Source of the DNA: Agilicoccus flavus
Lineage (GTDB): Bacteria > Actinomycetota > Actinomycetes > Actinomycetales > Dermatophilaceae
DNA length: 64,000 bases
Direction of reading: 5' to 3'
NCBI RefSeq assembly: GCF_014857905.1
Contig: NZ_JACYXE010000010.1
Location: 1-64,000, forward strand
Shown here: piece by piece, positions 53,727 to 63,065 of the stretch
How the letters are laid out: the number at the start of each line of letters is the position of its first letter
Numbering within the stretch: position 1 is the first letter of the stretch
The notes under the pieces: model-generated
Database searches by the model: none
Told to the model about the DNA's origin: nothing
What the model saw: the letters and a program-made list of their open reading frames with translations, nothing else
Position numbers and translations under genes: made by a program

Positions 53727-54742
53727 GCGACGCCGAGTCGTCGACGGCCGGGCTGCGGCACCGGCCGCGGCGGCTGCGGCAGAGCGCCGCGATGCGCCGC
53801 CTCGCCGCCGAGACGCGGTTGGACCCGGGGCAGCTCATCCTCCCCGCCTTCGTCAAGGAGGGCGCGGACACCCCGGTGCCCATCGCCTCCATGCCGGGCG
53901 TCGTCCAGCACTCCCTCGAGTCGCTGCGCGGCGTCGCCCGCGAGGTCGTCGACGCCGGGCTCGGCGGCATCATGCTCTTCGGCGTGCCGACGACGCGGGA
54001 CGCCACCGGCAGCGGCGGCGACGACCCGAACGGCGTCCTCAACGTGGCCCTCCGGGCCGTGCGCGAGGTCGTCGGCGACGACACGCTCGTCATGGCCGAC
54101 CTGTGCCTCGACGAGTTCACCGACCACGGCCACTGCGGCGTCCTCACCGAGGTGACCGCCCCCGACGGCGGCCGGCGGCTCGTCGTCGACAACGACGCGA
54201 CGCTGCAGCGGTACGCCTCGATGGCGGTCGCGCAGGCCCGAGCGGGGGCGCACGTCGTCGGCCCGTCCGGGATGATGGACGGTCAGGTCGGCGTCGTGCG
54301 CGACGCCCTCGACGCCGCCGGGCACGAGGACGTCGTCATCCTCGCCTACGCGGCGAAGTACGCCTCCGCCTTCTACGGCCCCTTCCGCGAGGCCGTCGCC
54401 TCGACGCTCGTCGGGGACCGCGCGACGTACCAGCAGGACCCCGCCAACGTCCGCGAGTCGCTGCGCGAGGTCGCGCTCGACGTCGAGCAGGGCGCCGACA
54501 TCGTCATGGTGAAGCCGGCCCTGCCCTACCTCGACGTGCTGCGCGCCGTGGCCGAGCGCGTGGACGTGCCCGTGAGCGCTTACCAGGTCTCGGGCGAGTA
54601 CGCGCAGATCGAGGCCGCCGCCGCGAACGGGTGGATCGACCGCGACCGAGCGATCCTCGAGTCGCTCACGTCGATCCGCCGCGCCGGCGCCGGCTCGATC
54701 CTCACGTACTACGCCCTCGAGGTCGCGGCGCGCCTGCGCTGA
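53723..54742 (+). CDS. hemB: porphobilinogen synthase (delta-aminolevulinate dehydratase)
   Basis: 339 residues. Condenses two 5-aminolevulinates. [28 protein letters not shown] at the N-terminus, the metal region [18 protein letters not shown] (Asp/His rather than the Cys cluster of zinc types), and Schiff-base lysines in [16 protein letters not shown] and [19 protein letters not shown] overlap with the hemD stop. Confidence 0.97.
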   Translation: MSDAESSTAGLRHRPRRLRQSAAMRRLAAETRLDPGQLILPAFVKEGADTPVPIASMPGVVQHSLESLRGVAREVVDAGLGGIMLFGVPTTRDATGSGGDDPNGVLNVALRAVREVVGDDTLVMADLCLDEFTDHGHCGVLTEVTAPDGGRRLVVDNDATLQRYASMAVAQARAGAHVVGPSGMMDGQVGVVRDALDAAGHEDVVILAYAAKYASAFYGPFREAVASTLVGDRATYQQDPANVRESLREVALDVEQGADIVMVKPALPYLDVLRAVAERVDVPVSAYQVSGEYAQIEAAAANGWIDRDRAILESLTSIRRAGAGSILTYYALEVAARLR

Positions 54743-54801
54743 GTGGGGGCCGCACGACGGTGCCCCCGAGGAGGGGAGCGGTGGCTGCGATGATGGGTCG
54801 C

Positions 54802-56124
54802 ATGAGTGACGTCCCCTCCTCCGCCGCCCTGCTCGACCGCGCGCTGGCCGTCACGCCCGGCGGCGTGAACTCCCCGGTGCGCGCCTTCCGGGCCGTGGGC
54901 GGGACGCCGCGGTTCATGCGCAGCGCGCAGGGCCCGTGGCTCACCGACGTGGACGGCCGGCGGTACGTCGACCTCGTCTGCTCGTGGGGCCCGATGATCC
55001 TCGGGCACACCCACCCCGACGTGCTCGCGGCCGTGCAGGACGCGGCGACGCGGGGCTTCAGCTTCGGCACGCCGAGCGAGAACGAGGTCGTCCTCGCCGA
55101 GGAGATCGTCGCCCGCGTGGCCCCCGTCGAGCAGGTGCGCCTCGTCAACTCCGGCACGGAGGCGACGATGAGCGCGGTCCGGCTCGCCCGCGGCGCGACC
55201 GGCCGGTCGAAGGTCGTCAAGTTCGCCGGGTGCTACCACGGGCACGTCGACGCGCTCCTCGCGCACGCCGGCAGCGGGGTCGCCACGTTCGGCCTGCCCG
55301 ACTCCGCGGGCGTCCCGCGCAGCTCGGCGGGGGAGACGATCGTGCTCCCGTACAACGACGTCGCCGCGCTCGAGGCCGCGTTCGCCGAGCACGGCGACGA
55401 CATCGCGTGCGTCATCACCGAGGCGAGCCCCGGCAACATGGGCGTCGTGCCGCCCGCGCTGGGCTTCACCTCCGCGTTGCGCCGGGTCACGTCGGCGCAC
55501 GGCGCCCTGCTCGTCTCCGACGAGGTGATGACGGGTTTCCGCTGCAGCGCCGCCGGCTGGTACGGCCTCGAGGGCGAGCCCGAGGGCGGGGCGCCCGACC
55601 TGTTCACCTTCGGCAAGGTCATGGGCGGCGGGTTCCCGGCCGCCGCGTTCGGGGGCCGCGCCGACCTCATGGCCCAGCTCGCGCCGCTCGGCCCCGTCTA
55701 CCAGGCGGGCACGCTGTCGGGGAACCCTGTCGCGACCGCGGCCGGCATCGCCACGCTGCGAGGCTGCACGCCCGCCGTCTACGACCGGCTCGACGTCGTG
55801 TCCCACGCGATCGCCGACGGCGCCCACGCCGCCCTCGCCGCCCAGGGCGTCCCGCACACGATCCAGTGGGCGGGCAGCATGTTCAGCGTGTTCTTCCGCG
55901 ACGAGCCCGTTGCGAACTACGACGACGCCCGCGCCCAGGACACCGGCGCGTTCGGCGCGTTCTTCCACTCCATGCTCGACCAGGGCGTGCACCTGCCGCC
56001 GAGCGCCTTCGAGGCATGGTTCGTCTCCGCGGCGCACGACGACGAGGCCGTCGACCACGTGCTCGCGGCCCTGCCCGCGGCGGCCAGGGAGGCCTCAGCC
56101 TTCCGTGACAGGATGCCCGGATGA
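54802..56124 (+). CDS. hemL: glutamate-1-semialdehyde 2,1-aminomutase
   Basis: 440 residues. PLP enzyme giving 5-aminolevulinate. [69 protein letters not shown] and the PLP lysine in [19 protein letters not shown] are diagnostic. Three ATGs (54790, 54793, 54802) and a GTG (54781) share the frame; AGGAGGGG lies 5 nt before the GTG, so a longer product is possible. The next gene overlaps by 4 nt. Confidence 0.96.
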   Translation: MSDVPSSAALLDRALAVTPGGVNSPVRAFRAVGGTPRFMRSAQGPWLTDVDGRRYVDLVCSWGPMILGHTHPDVLAAVQDAATRGFSFGTPSENEVVLAEEIVARVAPVEQVRLVNSGTEATMSAVRLARGATGRSKVVKFAGCYHGHVDALLAHAGSGVATFGLPDSAGVPRSSAGETIVLPYNDVAALEAAFAEHGDDIACVITEASPGNMGVVPPALGFTSALRRVTSAHGALLVSDEVMTGFRCSAAGWYGLEGEPEGGAPDLFTFGKVMGGGFPAAAFGGRADLMAQLAPLGPVYQAGTLSGNPVATAAGIATLRGCTPAVYDRLDVVSHAIADGAHAALAAQGVPHTIQWAGSMFSVFFRDEPVANYDDARAQDTGAFGAFFHSMLDQGVHLPPSAFEAWFVSAAHDDEAVDHVLAALPAAAREASAFRDRMPG

Positions 56125-56885
56125 GCACGACCGGACCCGTCCTCGACGGCGATCAGGCCCACGGCGAGCAGGCCCACGGCGAGCAGGACCACGGCGAGCA
56201 GGGGCGCGGCGACCGGACCGGCGCCGGCCGGGGCGTCCCGCACGACGTCGTCCACGTCGTCCGGCACGGCGAGGTGCACAACCCCGACCGCATCCTCTAC
56301 GGCCGCCTCGCCGACTACCACCTCTCGGAGCGGGGCCGCGAGATGGCCGACCGGGTCGCCGAGCACCTCGCGGACCGCGACGTGCGTCTCGTGACCGCCT
56401 CCAGCCTCGACCGGGCGCAGGAGACGGCGGCGCCGGTCGCCGCCGCGCACGGGGTCGGCCTCCACACCGACGACCGGATCATCGAGGCCGGCAACCGGTT
56501 CGAGGGTCGCCGCTTCGGCGAGGGCCAGGGGTCGCTGCGGAACCCGGGCAACTGGTGGCTCGTCCGCAACCCGTTCCGCCCCTCCTGGGGCGAGCCGTAC
56601 GCGCAGATCGCGCGGCGCATGCGGGAGGCCGTCGCCGACGCGAGGCGCGCCGCGCACCGCCTGTACGGCGGCGGCGAGGTCGTCCTCGTCTCCCACCAGC
56701 TCCCCATCGAGACGCTGCGCCGTTCCCTCGAGGGGCGCCACCTGTGGCACGACCCCCGCCACCGGCACTGCAACCTCGCGTCGGTGACGACGCTGACGTA
56801 CGCAGGCGACGACCTCGTCTCCATCGCCTACTCCGAACCCGCCGCCGACCTCCTCCCCGGAGCGGCGAGCACCCCGGGCGCGTGA
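56121..56885 (+). CDS. histidine phosphatase family protein
   Basis: 254 residues. Phosphoglycerate-mutase-like fold with the catalytic [13 protein letters not shown] near residue 47 and [21 protein letters not shown] (second His). The first about 40 residues are a charged repeat tail ([14 protein letters not shown]) coded by 15-bp repeats. It overlaps hemL (ATGA) and the redoxin gene (GTGA), so it belongs to the hem/cytochrome c run; its substrate is unknown. Confidence 0.9.
   Translation: MSTTGPVLDGDQAHGEQAHGEQDHGEQGRGDRTGAGRGVPHDVVHVVRHGEVHNPDRILYGRLADYHLSERGREMADRVAEHLADRDVRLVTASSLDRAQETAAPVAAAHGVGLHTDDRIIEAGNRFEGRRFGEGQGSLRNPGNWWLVRNPFRPSWGEPYAQIARRMREAVADARRAAHRLYGGGEVVLVSHQLPIETLRRSLEGRHLWHDPRHRHCNLASVTTLTYAGDDLVSIAYSEPAADLLPGAASTPGA
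56145..56204 (+). repeat. four 15-bp repeats in the histidine phosphatase gene
   Basis: CACGGCGAGCAGGCC-type units at 56160, 56175 and 56190 plus a degenerate one at 56145, coding [10 protein letters not shown]. Confidence 0.8.
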
Positions 56886-57505
56886 GGGCGCGCGGCGGTC
56901 GACGGCACGCGGCGGTGCCGCTCGTGTCGACGTTCCTCGCCCTGGCGCTCGTCGGCGGGCTGTCCGCGTGCGCCGGCGACGACGCCCTCGGCCAGCGGGC
57001 CCGCGACAACGGCGAACGCAACATCCAGATCGGCGACGGCGCCATCGAGCAGATCGGCACCGACCGGCGCGGGGCGCCGGTGGAGCTGAGCGGCGAGTTG
57101 CTCGACGGGAGCGCCTGGTCCCGGACGAGGCAGGGCGCGGGCAAGGTCGTCGTCGTCAACCTGTGGGCGTCGTGGTGCGGGCCGTGCGAGGCCGAGGCGC
57201 CGCACCTCGTGCGCGCCGCCACCGAGCTCACCGCCGCCCACCCCGACGTCGTCTTCCTCGGGATCGACTTCGGCGAGAGCCCGGCCACCGGCGCGGCCGC
57301 CGCCCAACGACAGGGCCTGCCGTACCCCTCGCTGTCCGACCCGAACCGGGCCGCCGGCGTGTGGCTGCAGGGCAAGGTGAGCAACCCGCCCTCCACCCTC
57401 GTCCTCGACCGGCAGGGCCGCATCGCCGCCCGCATCAACGGGGCGATCACCTCGCCGACGACCCTGAAGAACCTCGTCGACGACGTCGCCGCCGAGAAGG
57501 CCTGA
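56882..57505 (+). CDS. TlpA-like redoxin lipoprotein (ResA/CcmG type)
   Basis: 207 residues. Lipoprotein signal ending in LSAC (GLSACAGDD; Cys about 31), so the protein is anchored outside the membrane. The thioredoxin domain has the dithiol WCGPCEAEAPHLV and the cis-Pro NPPSTLVLDRQG. Its place before CcdA, ResB and CcsB indicates ResA/CcmG-like reduction of apocytochrome c CxxCH cysteines. GTG start overlapping the phosphatase stop. Confidence 0.92.
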   Translation: MRARGGRRHAAVPLVSTFLALALVGGLSACAGDDALGQRARDNGERNIQIGDGAIEQIGTDRRGAPVELSGELLDGSAWSRTRQGAGKVVVVNLWASWCGPCEAEAPHLVRAATELTAAHPDVVFLGIDFGESPATGAAAAQRQGLPYPSLSDPNRAAGVWLQGKVSNPPSTLVLDRQGRIAARINGAITSPTTLKNLVDDVAAEKA

Positions 57506-58257
57506 TGGGGTCGGTCGTCACCGACGGGAACCTCGTCCTCGCGCTCGGCGTCGCCGTGCTCGCGGGCGCGGTCTCCTTCGCGTCGCCGTGCGTGCTGCCG
57601 CTCGTGCCGGGCTTCCTCGGCTACGTGACGGGCCTCGGCGGGCAGGCCCTCGACGCGCGGCGCCGACCGCGGGTCCTGCTGGGGGCGGCCCTGTTCGTCC
57701 TCGGGTTCAGCGCGGTGTTCGTCACCGGCATCCTCGTCGCCGCGATCGCGGGCGGCGCGCTCGCCGCGCACCGGGACCTGCTCATGCGCCTCGGCGGGGT
57801 CGTCGTCATCGCGATGGGGCTGCTCTTCCTCGGCGTCGGCGGGGCGCGATCGGCGCGCACGTGGCAGCCGGCGTGGCGGCCCGCGGCCGGGCTCGGCGGC
57901 GCACCGCTGCTCGGTGTCGTCTTCGGCATCGGGTGGTCTCCGTGCATGGGGCCGACGTTCGCGGCGATCATGGCCCTCGCGACGAACCTGGCCGGCGACT
58001 CCGGTCTCGTCGCGCGCGGGATCGCGCTCGGCGTCGCCTACTCCCTCGGTCTCGGGGTGCCGTTCCTGCTGCTCGCCGCCGGCTGGGGGCGGGCCGTGCG
58101 CGCGTCGGGGTGGCTGCGCCGGCACCACCGCCTCGTGCAGGGGATCGGCGGGGGCCTGCTGCTGGCTGTCGGGGTCCTGCTCGTGACCGGCTGGTGGGGC
58201 GACGTCGTCGTCCGCCTCCAGAACGACCTCATCTCCTCCTTCGAAACGGTGCTGTGA
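57505..58257 (+). CDS. ccdA: cytochrome c biogenesis protein CcdA
   Basis: 250 residues, six predicted membrane segments. DsbD-type transmembrane thiol carrier passing electrons from cytoplasmic thioredoxin outward. The two redox Cys are in FASPCVLPLVPGFLGY (helix 1) and GIGWSPCMGPTFAAI (helix 4). Start overlaps the redoxin stop (TGATG). Confidence 0.95.
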   Translation: MGSVVTDGNLVLALGVAVLAGAVSFASPCVLPLVPGFLGYVTGLGGQALDARRRPRVLLGAALFVLGFSAVFVTGILVAAIAGGALAAHRDLLMRLGGVVVIAMGLLFLGVGGARSARTWQPAWRPAAGLGGAPLLGVVFGIGWSPCMGPTFAAIMALATNLAGDSGLVARGIALGVAYSLGLGVPFLLLAAGWGRAVRASGWLRRHHRLVQGIGGGLLLAVGVLLVTGWWGDVVVRLQNDLISSFETVL

Positions 58258-58258
58258 C

Positions 58259-60019
58259 GTGACCGACGACCGCGACGGCGGGTTCGCCCCCGCGGCCCCC
58301 GACCCCACCGACGCCGCCGCCCCCGTCACCGACGGCCCGGGCTCCCGGCCCGTCGGCCTCGGCGCCCGCGGCTGGGCGCGGTGGGCGTGGCGCAACCTCA
58401 CGAGCATGCGCACGGCCCTGCTCCTGCTGCTGCTCGTCGCGGTCGCCGCCGTCCCCGGCTCGATCTTCCCGCAGCGCGGCATCGACCCCGTCGCCGTCTC
58501 GAACTACCTGCGCGACAACCCCACCCTCGGGCCGTGGCTCGCCCGGCTGGGCTTCTTCTCCGTCTACAGCTCGGTGTGGTTCTCAGCGATCTACCTGCTG
58601 CTCGTCGTGTCGGTCATCGGCTGCGTCGTCCCGCGCACGCGCCTGCACCTGCGGGCGCTCCGCTCCGCGCCGCCGGCCGCGCCGTCCCGGCTGCGGCGGC
58701 TGCCCGCCTACACCCGGGTCGAGACCGACGCCGACCCCGACGACGTCCTCGCCGCGGCCCGCGCGGCCCTGCGGCGGTCCCGGTACCGGGTGCGGGCCGA
58801 CCCCGCCGGCACCCCCGCCGACCCCGCCGGCACCCCCGCCGACACCGGCGCAGCCGCTGCGAATACCGCCTCCCCCCGCGACCGGAGCGTCGCGGGCGAG
58901 ACCGGCTACCTCCGCGAGACGGGGAACCTCCTCTTCCACGCCGGGATCCTGGTCGTCATCGTCGCCCTGGCCTGGGGATACCTTGTGGGGTGGAAGGCCG
59001 ACCGGATCGTGCCGGTGGGCCAGTCGTTCACGAACACGGTGTCGGGGTACGACACGTTCGCGCCGGGCCCCTGGGTCGACGCGGACGACCTCGTGCCGTT
59101 CACCGTGCACCTCGACCGGCTCGACGTCCGCTTCGAGGAGTCCGACCAGGGGGCGCAGTTCGGCGCGGCCCGCGACTTCCGGGCGGACACGACGGTGACG
59201 CCCTACCCCGGCGCCGCGCCGGAGCAGCGCGACCTGCGGGTCAACGGCCCGCTCACCTTCGGCGACGCCTCGGTCTATCTGCTCGGCAACGGGTACGCCC
59301 CCCGCCTGACGGTGCGCGACGCCGCCGGCGCCGTGCTCTACGAGCAGGCCACCCCGTTCCTCCCGCAGGACGGGGTCTACACCTCCGCCGGCGCGGTCAA
59401 GGTCCCCGGCGCGCGCCCCGAGCAGCTCGGGTTCACAGGTGTCCTGCTGCCGACCGCCGCGCAGGGCCCGAACGGGCCGGAGTCGGTGTTCCCCGACCTG
59501 CGCGACCCGGTCCTCATCCTCAACCCGTACGTCGGGGAGCTCTTCGCCGGCGGGGCCGAGTCGGTCTACACGCTCGACACCTCGGGGTTGACGGCCCTGA
59601 CCGGCGCGGACGGCAAGGCCGCCCGGCTCGAGCTCCGCCCCGGCCAGACGGTCGCACTGCCCGGCGGGCGCGGCACCGTGACGCTCGAGGGCATCGACCG
59701 GTGGGCGGGCGTGTCCACGCGGTACGACCCCGCCAAGCCGCTCGCGCTCACCTCGGCCCTCGTGGCGCTCCTCGGCCTCGTCGCGTCGCTGCTCATCCGG
59801 CGCCGGCGCCTGTTCGTCCGGGTCGGCGAGCCGGGGCCCGACGGCCGCCGGGTCGTCGAGGTCGCCGGCCTCGCCCGCGGGGAGGACGCCACCCTCCAGG
59901 GCGCCGTCGACGCCCTCGCCGCCCGGTTGCCCGGGGTCGGCGCCGCGGACGGACCCGAGCGGGCGGGCGACGGGAGCCCCGACCGGAGCCCCGAGGGGAG
60001 CGGCCCGCCCAGGGCCTAG
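58259..60019 (+). CDS. resB: cytochrome c biogenesis protein ResB
   Basis: 586 residues. Half of the System II haem-ligation complex. Hydrophobic segments near residues 50-67, 105-122 and 230-245 frame a large extracytoplasmic domain (TFAPGPWVDADDLVPFTVHLD ... VSTRYDPAKPL) before the last helix (LTSALVALLGLVASLLI). A duplicated stretch DPAGTPADPAGTPAD comes from a 21-bp repeat at 58799-58840. GTG start, 1 nt after the ccdA stop. Confidence 0.93.
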   Translation: MTDDRDGGFAPAAPDPTDAAAPVTDGPGSRPVGLGARGWARWAWRNLTSMRTALLLLLLVAVAAVPGSIFPQRGIDPVAVSNYLRDNPTLGPWLARLGFFSVYSSVWFSAIYLLLVVSVIGCVVPRTRLHLRALRSAPPAAPSRLRRLPAYTRVETDADPDDVLAAARAALRRSRYRVRADPAGTPADPAGTPADTGAAAANTASPRDRSVAGETGYLRETGNLLFHAGILVVIVALAWGYLVGWKADRIVPVGQSFTNTVSGYDTFAPGPWVDADDLVPFTVHLDRLDVRFEESDQGAQFGAARDFRADTTVTPYPGAAPEQRDLRVNGPLTFGDASVYLLGNGYAPRLTVRDAAGAVLYEQATPFLPQDGVYTSAGAVKVPGARPEQLGFTGVLLPTAAQGPNGPESVFPDLRDPVLILNPYVGELFAGGAESVYTLDTSGLTALTGADGKAARLELRPGQTVALPGGRGTVTLEGIDRWAGVSTRYDPAKPLALTSALVALLGLVASLLIRRRRLFVRVGEPGPDGRRVVEVAGLARGEDATLQGAVDALAARLPGVGAADGPERAGDGSPDRSPEGSGPPRA

Positions 60020-60112
60020 GCTGGAGCGCAGGCGTGCGGACCGTTCGGCCCGCGAGGACACGCCCACCCGGCCGCCGAGGTGACCCCCGGCGAACGACAA
60101 GGCAGGAACGAC

Positions 60113-61171
60113 ATGGATCCCCAAGGACTCGCGTCCCTCTCGAACACGGTGCTCTACACCGCGATGGGTGTGCTCGCGTTCGCGATGATCGCGTTCGCGT
60201 TGCACACCGCGAAGGTGACGAGCGCGCGCTCCGCGCCGCCGCAGGACCGCACGCGCGAGCTCGTGGGGGCCGGCGCGTCCGCCCGTGCGGGCGAGGCGAC
60301 CCATGGCGTCGAGGCCGGAGACGCCGGAGACGCCACGGGCACGACGGGCGCGACGGCCGGTTCGTCCGCGGTCGGCGGCCCGCAGCCCGGACCCGGGTCG
60401 CCCGGCGCCCGCGTCGGGGCCTGGGCGATGTCGCTGTCGTGGCTCGCGACGATGCTCCTGCTCGTCTCGATGGTGCTGCGCGGGCTGTCCGTGCGCCGCG
60501 CGCCCGTGAGCAACATGTTCGAGTTCGCGGTCGCCGGCTCCTTCGTCGTCCTCGCCCTCTATCTCGCCCTCGCCCAGCGCCGCCCCCTGAAGTGGCTCGG
60601 CGTCTTCGTCGTCACCCCGGTGCTGCTCGTCCTCGGGATCGCGATCCGCAGCTGGTACACCGCCGCGAGCGAGCTGGTCCCGTCGCTGCAGGACGCGTGG
60701 CTCGTCATCCACGTGCCGGTCGCCATCCTCGCGACCGCGATCTTCACGCTCGGGTTCATCGTCCTGCTGCTCCAGCTCGCCCAGGCCCGCCGCGAACAGG
60801 CGATCGCGCGTGGGCAGCGGGGCCGCCCCCGGTTCCTCGCCGGGCTGCCCGACTCGACCAGTCTCGACCGGACCGCCTACTCCCTCAACATCCTCGGCTT
60901 CCCGCTGTGGACGTTCACGCTCATCGCCGGCGCGATCTGGGGCCAGAAGGCGTGGGGCACCTACTGGAGCTGGGACCCCAAGGAGGTCTGGACGTTCGTC
61001 ATCTGGACGATCTACGCCGCCTACCTCCACGCCCGCGCGACGAGCGGGTGGAGCCTGCGGACCGCGAACATCATCGCCGTCGTCGGCTACCTCGCGATCA
61101 TCGTCAACTTCACGATCGTCAACTACTTCTTCCCCGGCATGCACTCGTACTCGGGGGTGTCGGCCCCGTGA
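60113..61171 (+). CDS. ccsB: cytochrome c biogenesis protein CcsB/CcsA
   Basis: 352 residues, with seven to eight membrane segments. The haem-handling WxWD-type motif is in WGQKAWGTYWSWDPKEVWTFVIW; a helix His (VIHVPVAILATAIF) and the C-terminal NYFFPGMHSYSG are characteristic. After the first helix there is a 70-residue low-complexity hydrophilic segment. ATG at 60113 with GGCAGGA upstream. Works with ResB to attach haem to apocytochromes. Confidence 0.95.
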   Translation: MDPQGLASLSNTVLYTAMGVLAFAMIAFALHTAKVTSARSAPPQDRTRELVGAGASARAGEATHGVEAGDAGDATGTTGATAGSSAVGGPQPGPGSPGARVGAWAMSLSWLATMLLLVSMVLRGLSVRRAPVSNMFEFAVAGSFVVLALYLALAQRRPLKWLGVFVVTPVLLVLGIAIRSWYTAASELVPSLQDAWLVIHVPVAILATAIFTLGFIVLLLQLAQARREQAIARGQRGRPRFLAGLPDSTSLDRTAYSLNILGFPLWTFTLIAGAIWGQKAWGTYWSWDPKEVWTFVIWTIYAAYLHARATSGWSLRTANIIAVVGYLAIIVNFTIVNYFFPGMHSYSGVSAP

Positions 61172-61485
61172 TGCGCGCGTCCGTCCGCTACACCCTCGCC
61201 CGCCTGTTCGTCTTCTTCGCCTGCCTGTTCGTCCTGTGGCTCGTCGGGCTGCGCGACCCGATCCTGCTGCTCCTCGTGGCGGCGACGCTCTCGCTCGTGC
61301 TGTCGATGTGGCTGCTCTCGGGGATGCGGGAGCAGATGAGCCGCGAGGTGTACGACCGCGTCGAGGCACGCACCCAGCGCAAGACGAGCGAGGCGCAGAA
61401 GCGCCGCGACGCCGAGGTGCTCTCCGACGACGAGGCCGAGGACGTCGAGATCGAGCGACGCTCCCGGGACCCGCAGGACGGCTGA
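61171..61485 (+). CDS. DUF4229 small membrane protein
   Basis: 104 residues. Two N-terminal membrane helices (LARLFVFFACLFVLWLVGL and PILLLLVAATLSLVLSMWLLS) and a charged cytoplasmic tail. DUF4229 genes stand between ccsB and menA in many actinobacteria; the function is unknown. It shares the TGATG junction with ccsB. This short gene is embedded in a much longer meaningless open frame. Confidence 0.9.
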   Translation: MRASVRYTLARLFVFFACLFVLWLVGLRDPILLLLVAATLSLVLSMWLLSGMREQMSREVYDRVEARTQRKTSEAQKRRDAEVLSDDEAEDVEIERRSRDPQDG

Positions 61486-61565
61486 GCCGGATCCGAGGGG
61501 AGGCCCTCGGGGGCAGCGTCAGGGCCCGTCTCAGGCCCGTTTCAGGGACCGTTCCAAGGCCCGCC

Positions 61566-62447
61566 TCAGGGCAGCAGGGCCACCCCGAGCGAGAACAGGA
61601 TCCCGTAGCCGAGGACGAGCATCCCGGTGCCGGCCAGCACGGGCACGAGGTCGGCCCCGGTCGCGCCGGAGCGCACCCGGCGCAGTGGGGCGAGGGCGAG
61701 CGCGCCGGCCGCCAGGGCGGCCACGGCGCCGGGGGAGTCGGCCGCGGCGAGCAGCGCGCAGCCGAACGCGAGCGCCACGAGGACGACGTACAGGGTGCGC
61801 GTCCGGCCGTCGCCGAGGCGGACCGCGAGGGTGCGCTTGCCGGCGAGCGTGTCGCCGGGGATGTCGCGCAGGTTGTTCGCGACGAGGACCGCGCACGACA
61901 GCGCCCCGACCCCGACCGCGCCCGCCCAGGCCGTGAGCGTGGTCGTGTGGGCCTGCGTGAGGATCGTGCCGAGGGTGGCGACGAGTCCGAAGAACACGAA
62001 GACGAAGACCTCGCCGAGGCCGAGGTAGCCGTAGGGGTGGTCGCCACCGGTGTAGTACCAGGCGGCGAGGATGCACGCGGCCCCCACCGCGAGCATGTAC
62101 CAAGCCCCGGACCGCCACGTCAGGCCCAGGCCGAGGACCGCGGCGACGCCGAACGCCGCGGACGCGGCCCGCTTGACCTGGCCCGGGGCGGCGAGTCGCT
62201 GCCCGACGAGCCGCACCGGTCCGACGCGCCGGCCGACGTCGTCGGTTCCGCGGACGCCGTCGGAGTAGTCGTTGGCGTAGTTGACGGCCACCTGCAGGGC
62301 CAGGGCGACGCCGAGGGCGAGGAACGCGGCGAGCAGGTCGGCGGACCCGGCGGCGTAGGCCGCGGCGGTGCCGATGAACACCGGCGCGAACGCGGTGGGC
62401 AGGGTGCGGGGGCGGGCGCCGCCGATCCACTGGGAGAGGGTGGCCAC
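61566..62447 (-). CDS. menA: 1,4-dihydroxy-2-naphthoate polyprenyltransferase MenA
   Basis: 293 residues, with eight to nine membrane segments. Prenylates 1,4-dihydroxy-2-naphthoate in menaquinone synthesis. The aspartate-rich prenyl-pyrophosphate motif is NYANDYSDGVRGTDD, and the second is LVANNLRDIPGDTLAGKRTLAVRLGD. The start is a GTG at 62447. It is opposite in direction to the cytochrome c genes; 80 bp of repetitive TCAGGCCCGT-like sequence separates it from DUF4229. Confidence 0.95.
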   Translation of the reverse strand: MATLSQWIGGARPRTLPTAFAPVFIGTAAAYAAGSADLLAAFLALGVALALQVAVNYANDYSDGVRGTDDVGRRVGPVRLVGQRLAAPGQVKRAASAAFGVAAVLGLGLTWRSGAWYMLAVGAACILAAWYYTGGDHPYGYLGLGEVFVFVFFGLVATLGTILTQAHTTTLTAWAGAVGVGALSCAVLVANNLRDIPGDTLAGKRTLAVRLGDGRTRTLYVVLVALAFGCALLAAADSPGAVAALAAGALALAPLRRVRSGATGADLVPVLAGTGMLVLGYGILFSLGVALLP

Positions 62448-62513
62448 GGGGATGTCAGCTTTCGGCAGTCGAACGGGTCGGACGCGTGGGGACCGGGGCG
62501 GTCCCGCGGCGCG

Positions 62514-62783
62514 TCACAGGCCCTTGAGGAAGTCGGGGTCGTCGTCGGGGCCGCGCGGGCGCCGCGGACCGGGTCGGTCCTGCGGCCCCGAGATGAGGCG
62601 GGGGCGGGTGGGCCGACCGACGAGGAACCACGCGGCCCCGCCGGCGAGCGGGAACAGGAGGATGACGAAGACCCAGACGATCTTCGGCAGCCCCTTCACG
62701 GCGTCGTCGGGCGTCTGCACGCAGTCGACGAGCGTGTAGACCGTGAAGGCCAGGAGGGCGAGGGCGCCCACGACGCGCAGCAT
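62514..62783 (-). CDS. PLDc_N domain small membrane protein
   Basis: 89 residues. Two hydrophobic helices (MLRVVGALALLAFTVYTLVDCVQ and KIVWVFVILLFPLAGGAAWFLVGRP) and a Pro/Arg/Asp-rich tail. This matches the short PLDc_N (phospholipase D-nuclease N-terminal-like) membrane proteins found by menA in actinobacteria; role unknown. AAGGAG lies 6 nt before the ATG. Confidence 0.88.
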   Translation of the reverse strand: MLRVVGALALLAFTVYTLVDCVQTPDDAVKGLPKIVWVFVILLFPLAGGAAWFLVGRPTRPRLISGPQDRPGPRRPRGPDDDPDFLKGL

Positions 62784-62973
62784 GTCGGCTCCTTCGATCG
62801 GATCGCCGCGGCCACCTCGTCCACCCGGCGAGCGGGCGCCGGGGCCGTCGGCAGGAGCGGCGGGCCCCACGGGGCGTGGGACCCCTTCATTCTCCCACGC
62901 GGGGGCTGCCCTGCAGCCTGGGGTCACGAGGAGGGCGACGGGTCGTCCACGGCCGCCGCGCCGCAGCGAATTT

Positions 62974-62996
62974 TTTCGACGATCGAAAGACTTTCG
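62974..62996. promoter_or_regulatory. overlapping palindromes upstream of the epimerase gene
   Basis: TTTCGA-CGA-TCGAAA (62974-62988) overlaps CGAAAG-A-CTTTCG (62984-62996): three copies of a CGAAA half-site in alternating orientation inside an A/T-rich island, 70-92 bp before the GTG at 63066. It looks like an operator; a TACCGT box follows at 63010. Confidence 0.5.
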
Positions 62997-63065
62997 GGCG
63001 AGAGAGGCGTACCGTCGACCTGCTGGCCGATCGGTCCGGTCACCGGTGAGGAAGGGAAGCACGTC

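Noticed and set aside
51854-54742. Apparent 960-codon frame joining part of hemC/hemD region to hemB
   Set aside because: Only the last 340 codons (from 53723) resemble a protein family (HemB); the upstream part is out of frame with the hemD gene and is an open-frame artefact of GC bias.
58583-62047. Very long open frame on the minus strand (over 1,100 codons) opposite resB, ccsB and DUF4229
   Set aside because: Translation is Arg/Gly/Pro-rich and without motifs; high GC leaves antisense frames open. The plus strand genes in the same region have clear family motifs. The same applies to long frames opposite the aldolase, clpC, ftsH and hem genes.
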